DNA of 64,000 nucleotides. It comes from Pseudidiomarina sediminum DSM 21906. GTDB lineage: Bacteria; Pseudomonadota; Gammaproteobacteria; Enterobacterales; Alteromonadaceae. A program made the translations under genes and the position numbers. Below are positions 1 to 7,602 of the stretch, piece by piece. Below the pieces are notes generated by a model. It worked only from the letters and a program-made list of their open reading frames with translations, made no database searches and was not told where the DNA came from. Positions within the stretch are counted from its first letter, which is position 1; the number at the start of each line of letters is the position of its first letter. The stretch covers positions 728,221 to 792,220 of the forward strand of contig NZ_KE383983.1 in assembly GCF_000423165.1 (NCBI RefSeq). Direction: 5' to 3'.

Positions 1-36
1 GCGCTTGATAACAAATACGAAGTTCACGAAGAGTAA
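1..36 (+). CDS. 3' end of sodium-symporter small subunit (DUF4212-like), partial
   Basis: Only the last eleven codons and a TAA stop are in the window, reading ALDNKYEVHEE. The symporter ATG follows 11 bases after the stop. In the VC_2705 type of sodium:solute symporter a short two-helix protein (DUF4212, the 'small subunit') is encoded just before the large subunit, and a charged tail of this kind fits that family. The assignment rests mainly on position and on this short tail, so it is an inference. The start lies outside the window. Confidence 0.6.
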   Translation, partial: ALDNKYEVHEE

Positions 37-47
37 GGGGCCGCATC

Positions 48-1763
48 ATGGATATTCAAACGCTCACGTTTATTATTGTCGGCCTAACATTCGCCCTTTA
101 TATTGCCATCGCAATTTGGTCGCGTGCGGGTTCAACGAATGACTTTTATGTCGCTGGTGGTGGTGTTCATCCAGTGTTAAACGGTATGGCGACAGCTGCC
201 GACTGGATGTCAGCCGCATCTTTTATTTCAATGGCGGGTATTATCGCTTTTGCCGGCTATGACGGCAGTGTTTACTTGATGGGCTGGACCGGCGGTTATG
301 TTCTTCTCGCTCTGTGTCTTGCGCCTTACCTACGTAAGTTCGGTAAATTTACTGTGCCGGACTTTATCGGTGATCGGTATTACTCACAAACGGCGCGAAC
401 CATTGCCGTACTATGCGCAATTTTGATTAGTTTTACCTATATTGCGGGTCAAATGCGTGGGGTCGGTGTGGTGTTCTCGCGCTTTCTAGAAGTTGAGATT
501 GCCACTGGTGTTATTATCGGTGCGGTGATTGTGTTCTTCTACACTGTACTTGGCGGAATGAAAGGGATTACCTATACCCAAGTTGCGCAGTTCTGTGTAC
601 TTGCATTCGCCTATTTGGTGCCCGCCATTTTCATTTCGATTTATATGACCGGTCACTTTTTACCGCAATCTGGTTTCGGTGGTACCATCGCTGAAGGCGT
701 TGCAGGTGAAGGCAACTTCCTCTTGGCGCGTCTTGATGGTTTGTCCGAGGAACTTGGCTTAGCTGCTTATACCGAAGGCGTGCGTAGCAAAATTGATGTG
801 TTCGCCATTACCTGTGCTTTGATGGTCGGTACAGCAGGTTTGCCGCACGTGATTGTGCGTTTCTTTACCGTACCTAAAGTCCATGACGCACGTCGTTCAG
901 CCGGTTGGGCATTGGTGTTCATTTCATTAGTTTATTTGACCGCACCATCGATTGCTGCGTTTGCTAAAGTAAACTTAATCAACACCTTGAACGGTCCAGA
1001 ACTCACTGGCGTTGAGTATGAAAATGCGCCAACTTGGGTTAAAAACTGGGAGAAAACCGGCCTCATTACGTGGGAAGACACTAATGGTGATGGCAAAATG
1101 TTCTACTCAGGTGATGAACGCAATGAGATGACCGTTGACCGCGACATCATTGTGTTAGCGAACCCTGAAATTGCAGATTTACCAGCATGGGTTGTGGCTT
1201 TGGTTGCAGCAGGTGGTGTTGCTGCGGCACTGTCAACGTCAGCAGGCTTACTGCTGGTGATTTCAACCTCGATTTCTCATGACTTATTGAAACGTACCTT
1301 GGCGCCGAACATCACCGACCGGCAAGAGCTGCTCTCGGCACGCATCGCCGCTGCTGTTGCGATTGCTTTGTCGGTGTGGTTTGGTATTCATCCGCCCGGC
1401 TTCGTGGCGCAGGTGGTGGCTTTTGCCTTCGGTCTCGCCGCGGCAAGCTTCTTCCCTGCGATTATCTTGGGGATCTTCCACAAACGTATGAATAGTACGG
1501 GTGCGATTGCGGGGATGGTGGTAGGTGTGGTGTTTACCTTGTCGTACATCATCTACTTCAAGTTCATCAGTCCTGAACTGAATACTGCTGAGCATTGGCT
1601 CTTCAGCGTGTCACCAGAAGGCATTGGTACTGTGGGAATGCTGTTGAACTTTATTGTTGCGGTCGCCGTGCATAAGCTCACTGGTGATGCTCCGCAGCAA
1701 ACGCAGGAGCTGGTGGAGTCGATTCGTTATCCGCGCGGTGCGGGTGGTGCAGTCGATCACTAA
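48..1763 (+). CDS. Sodium:solute symporter, VC_2705/ActP-like (SSS family)
   Basis: This inner-membrane carrier of the sodium:solute symporter family probably couples sodium entry to uptake of a small organic acid such as acetate. The 571 residues show the usual alternation of about 13 hydrophobic helices, beginning at residues 5-25, and the conserved segment GGGVHPVLNGMATAADWMSA near residues 37-57. A long soluble stretch at about residues 320-375 contains DTNGDGKMF, which resembles a calcium-binding EF-hand loop; metal binding there is only a guess. The preceding fragment looks like its small subunit. The next two genes (CBS/DUF294 protein and DEDDh exonuclease) commonly accompany this symporter type in gammaproteobacteria, often near acetate metabolism genes. 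The substrate cannot be fixed from sequence. ActP is the nearest well-known relative. Confidence 0.85.
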   Translation: MDIQTLTFIIVGLTFALYIAIAIWSRAGSTNDFYVAGGGVHPVLNGMATAADWMSAASFISMAGIIAFAGYDGSVYLMGWTGGYVLLALCLAPYLRKFGKFTVPDFIGDRYYSQTARTIAVLCAILISFTYIAGQMRGVGVVFSRFLEVEIATGVIIGAVIVFFYTVLGGMKGITYTQVAQFCVLAFAYLVPAIFISIYMTGHFLPQSGFGGTIAEGVAGEGNFLLARLDGLSEELGLAAYTEGVRSKIDVFAITCALMVGTAGLPHVIVRFFTVPKVHDARRSAGWALVFISLVYLTAPSIAAFAKVNLINTLNGPELTGVEYENAPTWVKNWEKTGLITWEDTNGDGKMFYSGDERNEMTVDRDIIVLANPEIADLPAWVVALVAAGGVAAALSTSAGLLLVISTSISHDLLKRTLAPNITDRQELLSARIAAAVAIALSVWFGIHPPGFVAQVVAFAFGLAAASFFPAIILGIFHKRMNSTGAIAGMVVGVVFTLSYIIYFKFISPELNTAEHWLFSVSPEGIGTVGMLLNFIVAVAVHKLTGDAPQQTQELVESIRYPRGAGGAVDH

Positions 1764-1768
1764 ATGAG

Positions 1769-1800
1769 GAAGCCCGGCATTACGTCGGGCTTTTTTTTTT
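1769..1800 (+). terminator. Rho-independent terminator of the symporter operon
   Basis: An AAGCCCG arm pairs with CGGGCTT around a short loop and is followed by a run of ten T. It lies six bases after the symporter stop, so the DUF294 gene downstream probably has its own promoter. Confidence 0.85.
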
Positions 1801-1820
1801 GATTCGAGCGCTACGCTCTT

Positions 1821-1927
1821 CGTTAATCGTTATTCGTTATTCGAAAAACCAAGAAAAACACAAAATAGTTGCATTTTTTTCTTGTATTCGTTTTCGATAG
1901 AGTAATGTTGTCTTAACGAATAACGAA
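1821..1927. repeat. Heptamer repeats in inverted orientation (CGTTATT / AATAACG)
   Basis: Positions 1821-1843 read CGTTAAT, CGTTATT, CGTTATT, CG. Positions 1913-1927 hold the opposite orientation, TTAACGA ATAACGA A. The arms are about 70 bases apart and flank an AT-rich stretch that may carry the promoter of the DUF294 gene. The same heptamer occurs at the ribF stop near 27.15 kb. No open reading frame lies between the arms. Confidence 0.7.
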
Positions 1928-1940
1928 CCAAGGATATCCC

Positions 1941-3824
1941 ATGCAACCGGATTTGAGCGAACTAACCCGCTTTCTCCAAGATTGTCCGCCTTTCGATGTG
2001 CTCGACAGTAGCCAACTCGATTGGCTGGCGCCCCGTTGCAAAGCTGTCTATCTCAATGAGCATAATGTCGATACGTTGTTTGCCCAGCACAGCCCTGCGC
2101 TATTTATCGTCCGTTCTGGCGCCTTTGACCTCTTTACCCCTGAGCATCAGCTGATTGAGCGACTCGAGTCCCATGATTTATTTGGATTCCCGTCGTTGCT
2201 GACAGGGCGCGCGGTGGTGAATACGCTTGAAGTGGTTGAAGACGGTATCGTGTTTTTGATCAGTGACGATGATTTTGCTGCCTTACGCCAGCAACATCGT
2301 GGCTTTGAACAGTATTTTATTCGCGCCCATGAGCAACGCCTGCTGAGTCAGCAGAGTATGACGACACAGTTTAGTGGAGGCAGCGCATCCTCTCGCAAGC
2401 GTGACACCTCCGATGGCTTGCAGCAGCTGCTGGGGCAAGTCCTAACGCGGACTCCGGTGGTTTTACCGAGTACCGCGACGATCCAACAAGCTGCCCAGCG
2501 CATGCGTGACGAGAAAGTCTCTTCCATTTTGGTGGTTGATGATGCCACCTTAGTTGGCATTTTGACGGACCGTGATTTGCGTAATCGGGTCGTCGCACAA
2601 GGGCTTGATTTTAACCTGCATATCAATGCTGTGATGACGCAAGCGCCGGCGACCTTAACCGCGCGGCAAAGTTTACTGGATGCACTTACGTTGATGGCGC
2701 AAGAAAATATTCACCATGTGCCTGTGCTCGACCCAGAGAGTGCGCGTCCGTTGGGAATGTTGACCAACACCGACCTAATGAAGCAGCAACGCAGTGAGCC
2801 GGTGATGTTGATTGGCGCCTTGAATAAGGCCCGTTCGACCGCTGCTTTGATTCGCGAAGCTCAGCAGGTTCCTGACTACCTACATACGTTTGCGTTGCGG
2901 GTTGCAGACGCTGCTGCTGTCGGGCGTGTGTTGGCAAGTCTTACGGACACCATGACCCGCAAGCTCATTCATTTTTATGAGCAGGAACATGGCGTAGCGC
3001 CTGCGGCATATGTGTGGTTGGCGTTTGGTTCGCAAGGACGCGAAGATCAGACCTTGAGTTCAGATCAAGATAATGGTTTGTTGCTTGCCGATGGTTTAAA
3101 CGCGGAGCAGCACGCGTGGTTTGCCGGCTTAGGCGAATTTGTTTGCGAGGGGTTGGCGGCGTGTGGAATCCCCAAATGCCCGGGGAATATTATGGCGTCT
3201 AACCCCGAGTGCCGCTTGTCGTTGCAGGGGTGGTTAGAGCGCTTTCAACGCTGGACTAGTGCGCCGACACCGAAGGCCCTCATGTATTGTCAGATCTTTT
3301 TTGATAGTCGGAATGTGATGGGCAGTAAGCGTTTGTATCAACGTTATCGCGAGCGCGTGGCTGAACTCGGGCGTTCAGAATTTTTTCTTGGGAATTTGGC
3401 ACGTTTACAAGCCCGTGTGCAGGTTCCGTTGGGGCTATTTAACCGTTTTCGCGGCACAGAGACGGGGAAAGATAGCGATTGGATTGATATCAAGCGCTAC
3501 GGTATCGCTTTGGTCAATGACATAGTTCGGGTGTACAGCTTACACGCCGGGATTACGGCACCACGTACCTTGGAGCGCTTAGCCTTGTTGCAAAAGAGTC
3601 GGTTATTGTCGGCGAAGGACAACCAAGCACTGGCTGACGTATGGCAGTTTTTAACGCAGCTACGATTACAGCATCAGTTGCAGGTATGGGGCACCGAAGC
3701 TCCGAAAAATGCACTTGACCCGGACGCTCTAGGCCCGCTGGCGCGGCGTCAATTAAAGTCAGCGTTTGGTATTTTGAAGAATGCTCAACAAGGGGTCAGT
3801 TTGAAGTTTGGAAAAACGGGTTAG
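1941..3824 (+). CDS. CBS-domain/DUF294 putative nucleotidyltransferase (signal-transduction protein)
   Basis: This is a cytoplasmic regulatory protein of 627 residues. A cyclic-nucleotide-binding-like domain occupies about residues 1-140. A pair of CBS domains follows at about 165-280, with the typical VSSILVVDDATLVGILTDRD and IHHVPVLD segments. Then comes a DUF294 nucleotidyltransferase-like domain with the GSQGREDQ motif near residues 361-370 and nearby acidic residues (SSDQDNG), and a helical DUF294 C-terminal domain. The family resembles GlnD-type nucleotidyltransferases, but its target is unknown. Linkage to the upstream symporter suggests control of carbon-source uptake. The stop overlaps the GTG start of the exonuclease gene by one base, so the two are probably co-translated. 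No signal peptide is visible. Confidence 0.85.
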   Translation: MQPDLSELTRFLQDCPPFDVLDSSQLDWLAPRCKAVYLNEHNVDTLFAQHSPALFIVRSGAFDLFTPEHQLIERLESHDLFGFPSLLTGRAVVNTLEVVEDGIVFLISDDDFAALRQQHRGFEQYFIRAHEQRLLSQQSMTTQFSGGSASSRKRDTSDGLQQLLGQVLTRTPVVLPSTATIQQAAQRMRDEKVSSILVVDDATLVGILTDRDLRNRVVAQGLDFNLHINAVMTQAPATLTARQSLLDALTLMAQENIHHVPVLDPESARPLGMLTNTDLMKQQRSEPVMLIGALNKARSTAALIREAQQVPDYLHTFALRVADAAAVGRVLASLTDTMTRKLIHFYEQEHGVAPAAYVWLAFGSQGREDQTLSSDQDNGLLLADGLNAEQHAWFAGLGEFVCEGLAACGIPKCPGNIMASNPECRLSLQGWLERFQRWTSAPTPKALMYCQIFFDSRNVMGSKRLYQRYRERVAELGRSEFFLGNLARLQARVQVPLGLFNRFRGTETGKDSDWIDIKRYGIALVNDIVRVYSLHAGITAPRTLERLALLQKSRLLSAKDNQALADVWQFLTQLRLQHQLQVWGTEAPKNALDPDALGPLARRQLKSAFGILKNAQQGVSLKFGKTG

Positions 3825-4459
3825 TGGGTATGATAAGCACATTAAAGCAGCGCTGGCGAAGGAATGTGCAATTGCAGCAATGCTGGCGCGAACAGCGTTA
3901 TGTTGCGCTCGACCTTGAAACCAGTGGTCTTGATCCCCGTGTCGATCAGGTGCTGGCCGTCGGCTGGATTGTGGTTGAGCCGCCACTGTTGGATTATGGT
4001 CAAGCCCGCTACGCCGTGGTACAGCAGCAGCCTGATTTGAAACAATCGCCAGTAGTTCATGGATTATTGCAACGCGACTTTCGCGCCGCAGAGGATGCTC
4101 AGTTCGTATTGCAACACCTTGCAGAGGTGCTTGAAAATGCGGTGTTAGTCTGTCATCACGTGGGCTTCGATTGGCAGTTTTTGTCTGCTTTCGCCAAAGC
4201 CCATAACGTGCGCCTCAAACCTTTAGCGAAGTTTGATACGCTGACCTTTGAGGCGCAGCGGTTACGCATGCAGCAGCATCATTTAGCTCGAGGGTCGCTC
4301 AAGCTCGCTGCCTGTCGGCAACGTTATGGTCTACCAGATTATCAAGCGCATCAGGCGCTGACCGATGCGATTGCTTGTGGTGAACTGTTTTTGGCGCAAG
4401 CCTATCACTATGCCGGTCGTGCTAATGTGTCGCTGCGAAACTTACTGAGTTACAACTAA
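3824..4459 (+). CDS. DEDDh 3'-5' exonuclease (DnaQ / Pol III epsilon-like)
   Basis: This 211-residue protein belongs to the DnaQ-like exonuclease superfamily. ExoI DxE is visible as VALDLETSG (D30, E32), ExoII as the HHVGFDWQFL segment, and ExoIII as the HQALTDA segment, which contains the DEDDh-type histidine and the last aspartate. It probably trims single-stranded DNA or RNA 3' ends. It is the accessory epsilon-like paralogue found beside VC_2705-type symporters rather than the replicative DnaQ, because it sits away from rnhA. The GTG start overlaps the previous stop; an ATG two codons later (3830) is an alternative. Confidence 0.85.
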   Translation: MGMISTLKQRWRRNVQLQQCWREQRYVALDLETSGLDPRVDQVLAVGWIVVEPPLLDYGQARYAVVQQQPDLKQSPVVHGLLQRDFRAAEDAQFVLQHLAEVLENAVLVCHHVGFDWQFLSAFAKAHNVRLKPLAKFDTLTFEAQRLRMQQHHLARGSLKLAACRQRYGLPDYQAHQALTDAIACGELFLAQAYHYAGRANVSLRNLLSYN

Positions 4460-4484
4460 AAACCCCAGCCGTGGGCTGGGGTTT
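4458..4484. terminator. Bidirectional terminator hairpin
   Basis: A near-perfect inverted repeat, AAACCCCAGCC-gtg-GGCTGGGGTTT, lies between the convergent exonuclease and Sel1-repeat genes. The A and T ends let it work on either strand. Confidence 0.75.
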
Positions 4485-4526
4485 CGTCGTTTACTAATCA
4501 TCGTTGCTTGCTTTAGCTCTTAGTTT

Positions 4527-5462
4527 TTAGTTACCTGAGCTGGGGATACCTTCCATTTCACCTGCTGCAGTGCCGGTCAAGACACCAGGTGAGCCTGTTT
4601 GACAGGGGGGATTACTCCACTTCGTACATGCACGACCGGGTAACCGTGAGGTTGTCGAGCGTCCGTCGTAAATGCCAAGTTCTTCAATTGAGTCAATGGC
4701 GTAATCAAGGGCCATGTCAAAACTGATTTTTTGGCCTGATACTTCAATACGCTCAACACCCGCAGCATTTGGATTGGCAGCGACAGCAACACGTTCGTTT
4801 GCCACACTTGGGTTTTGCGCCACGTATTTGCGTAAGTAAGTTTCGGCATCACGATACCCACGGCGGGTCAGAAACTCCAACTGCTCGATGGTTTCGTCTT
4901 CTTCTAGAGCGTAGGGAAAGGTTTGATCCATTGAGAGCAGGGCGGTTAAATAACGTGCTTCGTAGTTGTTGCGTTTAGCGGCGCTCGTAAGCAACTGCCA
5001 GGCTGTTTCTGCCTTGCCGTCTTTGTCTGTTACTAAATAGCTTTTTGCGAGGTCGACCATTGCCACCGGTAAGCCAAGATCTGCTGCGCGACGCAAGTAA
5101 TCGTCGGCTTTTTCGCGATCTTGTTCACCGTAACGGCCGTCCTCCAAAATGGCAGACAGTTGGTACATGGCTTTGGCATTGCGATTACTAACGGCCATAC
5201 TGTAATAGCGCATGGCGATAGGGATATCCTGTTGTACGCCTTCACCGAATTCGTACATGGTTCCCAAAATAAACTGGGCTTGGGGACTGCCGTTAAGGGC
5301 TAGGCGTTTTAGTTTCGCGATTTTCTCTTCACAGGCTTCGCCCACACAGCTTTGGTCTTGAGCTATGACTTGCTGTGGCAGTGCTGCCACAAGCGTAAAG
5401 CTTGCGGCAACAGCTGTACTACAAAGAAGTTTAGTGAAGTGTTTCAACGTAACGTTCAACAC
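4527..5462 (-). CDS. Secreted Sel1-repeat (TPR-like) protein
   Basis: This 311-residue protein has an N-terminal signal peptide (hydrophobic segment at about residues 10-34 ending near VIAQD). Sel1-like repeats follow, for example SPQAQFILGTMYEFGEGV, NAKAMYQLSAILEDGRYGE and LPVAMVDLAKSYLV. Such repeats are protein-binding alpha-solenoids. The C-terminal third is not recognisable; it contains two cysteines (CTKWSNPPC) besides the CVGEAC pair near the mature N-terminus. The GTG start overlaps the TAG stop of the S9 peptidase by one base, so the two genes form a translationally coupled pair. A periplasmic partner role with the peptidase is an inference. Confidence 0.75.
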   Translation of the reverse strand: MLNVTLKHFTKLLCSTAVAASFTLVAALPQQVIAQDQSCVGEACEEKIAKLKRLALNGSPQAQFILGTMYEFGEGVQQDIPIAMRYYSMAVSNRNAKAMYQLSAILEDGRYGEQDREKADDYLRRAADLGLPVAMVDLAKSYLVTDKDGKAETAWQLLTSAAKRNNYEARYLTALLSMDQTFPYALEEDETIEQLEFLTRRGYRDAETYLRKYVAQNPSVANERVAVAANPNAAGVERIEVSGQKISFDMALDYAIDSIEELGIYDGRSTTSRLPGRACTKWSNPPCQTGSPGVLTGTAAGEMEGIPSSGN

Positions 5463-7402
5463 TAGTCTTCTCCTATATTTTCATCCAAAAATGAAACGAT
5501 TTCACGCATCAGGTCAAGACGGTTTTCTGGGTCAGCAAAACCATGACCTTCAGTGTTTTTCCACATCCATTTGAGTGGTCTGTTTAAACGTTCGAACTCT
5601 TTTCGGATGTTCAACGCATTGTCATAGTGCGCTTGCTCATCACGACCACCATGCACAATAAATACTGACGCTTTAATTTTATCGACATGATAGTGAGGCG
5701 ACACTTCTTTCAGTTTTTCCGGATCGTCGCCCAAGGCTTCGTTGAGATAGCTCATACCCCAGTCCAAACGTTCAGCAACGTTACCGGTGTTTTTCATCAG
5801 AAGTAGATCATAGACACCGACGTAGCCAATTGCGCACTGATACAAATCGGGTTCTTTAACAACGCCCATCAATGACGCATAGCCACCATAGCTGCCGCCG
5901 AAAATACAAAGACGATCTTTATCGGCAATACCTTGCTCTACGGCCCACAATGTGCCATCGGTAACGTCATCTTGCATTTCTTGGCCCCATTTACCGAAGC
6001 CGATTTGCTCGAATTCTTTGCCGTAGCCACCAGAGCCACGATAGTTAATTTGTAGAACGGCATAACCGCGGCTTGCAATGGATTGTGCATACGGGTCAAA
6101 GCCCCAGCTATCACGCGGACCGTGTGGACCACCGTGCACATAGACCACCATAGGCAAGTTTTTGGCTTCAAGACCGTTTGGAACCGTCAGGTAACCGTGA
6201 ATTTTCAGACCGTCGCGAGCTTCAAATTCGATCGCTTCGACAGATGCCATTTTGCTCGGGTCAATACCTTCGTAAATAGAGGATAGGTATTTTACCTCAA
6301 AGGTTTCACGGTTGAACTGGTAGAAGGTTCCTGGATTGCGGTCAGAACTGACGCGTAAAATCACCGTTTTACCATCTTCCGTTTGACTACTCATACTTAC
6401 GTATTGGCCAGGGAAGGCGCCGTTGAGTGCTGCGTATTCTTTTGCGGCCTGTGAATTTGAGTCGATGTATTCGCGTTGTAAAACACCGTCGTCATAACCT
6501 ACGGCAACTAACTGAGACTTATCCCATCCCGGCATCCGTGCAAATACTGGCGAGACATCAACAGTTTCATTATGAATGACAAGTTTTTGTTCTTTGGTTT
6601 CGAGGTTGTAGCTCCATAAGGACTGTGTTGAAGTTTCCTGATCAGAAAGCAAGTAGACCAGTTTGTCATCGGGGCTAATCGCTACAGGGTAACTACTACC
6701 TTGATAATCTTTACCTTTGAATGGCGGGAAGGTATCAAACAACTCCCAATCTTTACCTGCAGCACGGCGCCACACACGACGTTCACCTGTATCTTCATCT
6801 GTCTCAAGGGCAAATACCGGCTCGTTGTCATTGTTGTAGAGCACCGTCGCATACTTAAATGGATTATCTGCGACTTTTAATACACGACCGGTATAAACGT
6901 TTAATTTGTAAAGGTTTGTAAATTGACGCTTCTCATGGTTTGAACGAATGAGAATATGCTTGTCATCTTCGCGCAACATATCGTGGATCGAAAAACTCGA
7001 GCGCTCATCGAAAACAACTTTGACACGGCCACCAATATCTGCGGCCCATACGCGCGGATCAAGGAACGGCTGCGCGTACTCACCAACTTTAACTGCAGTT
7101 TGCATAAGTAAGCGTTCGTTATTCGCCCACCAATAGCGCGCAACCCGATCTTCATCTCCAAAATAGTACTGATGCACCAGCTTAAAGGTGTCGGCTTCGA
7201 GTACCGCAAGACGAATCTGGTCGCCGAGCGGGTAGGTTGCAGCGATGTGTTTGCCGTCCGGCGAAATTTTCATTGAGCTAAAACTAGGGTTTTGCGCAAA
7301 GATTTCGAGTGGCAACTCTTTTGGGGTGTCCGCTGAGACCAGCGACGGAGCCAAAAAGTGACTCGTCAGCAAGGCGGCAATGAGGAACTTTTTCAACGAC
7401 AT
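5462..7402 (-). CDS. Periplasmic S9 family prolyl oligopeptidase-like peptidase
   Basis: This serine peptidase of the S9 family is probably periplasmic and probably clips oligopeptides. I chose the ATG at 7402 (MSLKKFLIAALL, 646 residues) because it has an AAGG ribosome site seven bases upstream and begins directly with a signal peptide; an ATG at 7426 would add eight residues. An N-terminal beta-propeller-like region spans roughly residues 30-380. The alpha/beta-hydrolase domain carries GGSYGGYASLMG (nucleophile serine near residue 502), HGGRDEQ (aspartate near 586) and EGHGF (histidine near 619). The gene is divergent from the first TonB receptor and co-transcribed with the Sel1-repeat gene. 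The neighbourhood suggests peptide scavenging, which is an inference. Confidence 0.9.
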   Translation of the reverse strand: MSLKKFLIAALLTSHFLAPSLVSADTPKELPLEIFAQNPSFSSMKISPDGKHIAATYPLGDQIRLAVLEADTFKLVHQYYFGDEDRVARYWWANNERLLMQTAVKVGEYAQPFLDPRVWAADIGGRVKVVFDERSSFSIHDMLREDDKHILIRSNHEKRQFTNLYKLNVYTGRVLKVADNPFKYATVLYNNDNEPVFALETDEDTGERRVWRRAAGKDWELFDTFPPFKGKDYQGSSYPVAISPDDKLVYLLSDQETSTQSLWSYNLETKEQKLVIHNETVDVSPVFARMPGWDKSQLVAVGYDDGVLQREYIDSNSQAAKEYAALNGAFPGQYVSMSSQTEDGKTVILRVSSDRNPGTFYQFNRETFEVKYLSSIYEGIDPSKMASVEAIEFEARDGLKIHGYLTVPNGLEAKNLPMVVYVHGGPHGPRDSWGFDPYAQSIASRGYAVLQINYRGSGGYGKEFEQIGFGKWGQEMQDDVTDGTLWAVEQGIADKDRLCIFGGSYGGYASLMGVVKEPDLYQCAIGYVGVYDLLLMKNTGNVAERLDWGMSYLNEALGDDPEKLKEVSPHYHVDKIKASVFIVHGGRDEQAHYDNALNIRKEFERLNRPLKWMWKNTEGHGFADPENRLDLMREIVSFLDENIGED

Positions 7403-7602
7403 GGAACGACCTTTTAAATGTAGCAAATTGTAACCAAGGATTGTTAATAATAAGTGTTGTTAATAACATGTTTAACTGTAACAGATGCATAAGAATTGGT
7501 GTATTTTTTTTCTTGTGCATATGTAACGAAAGATGTAATGTAAATTCAACGTAATGATCAAGATTGCGTATAAAAAAGAAGAACATCTCAGAGGACATCC
7601 CC

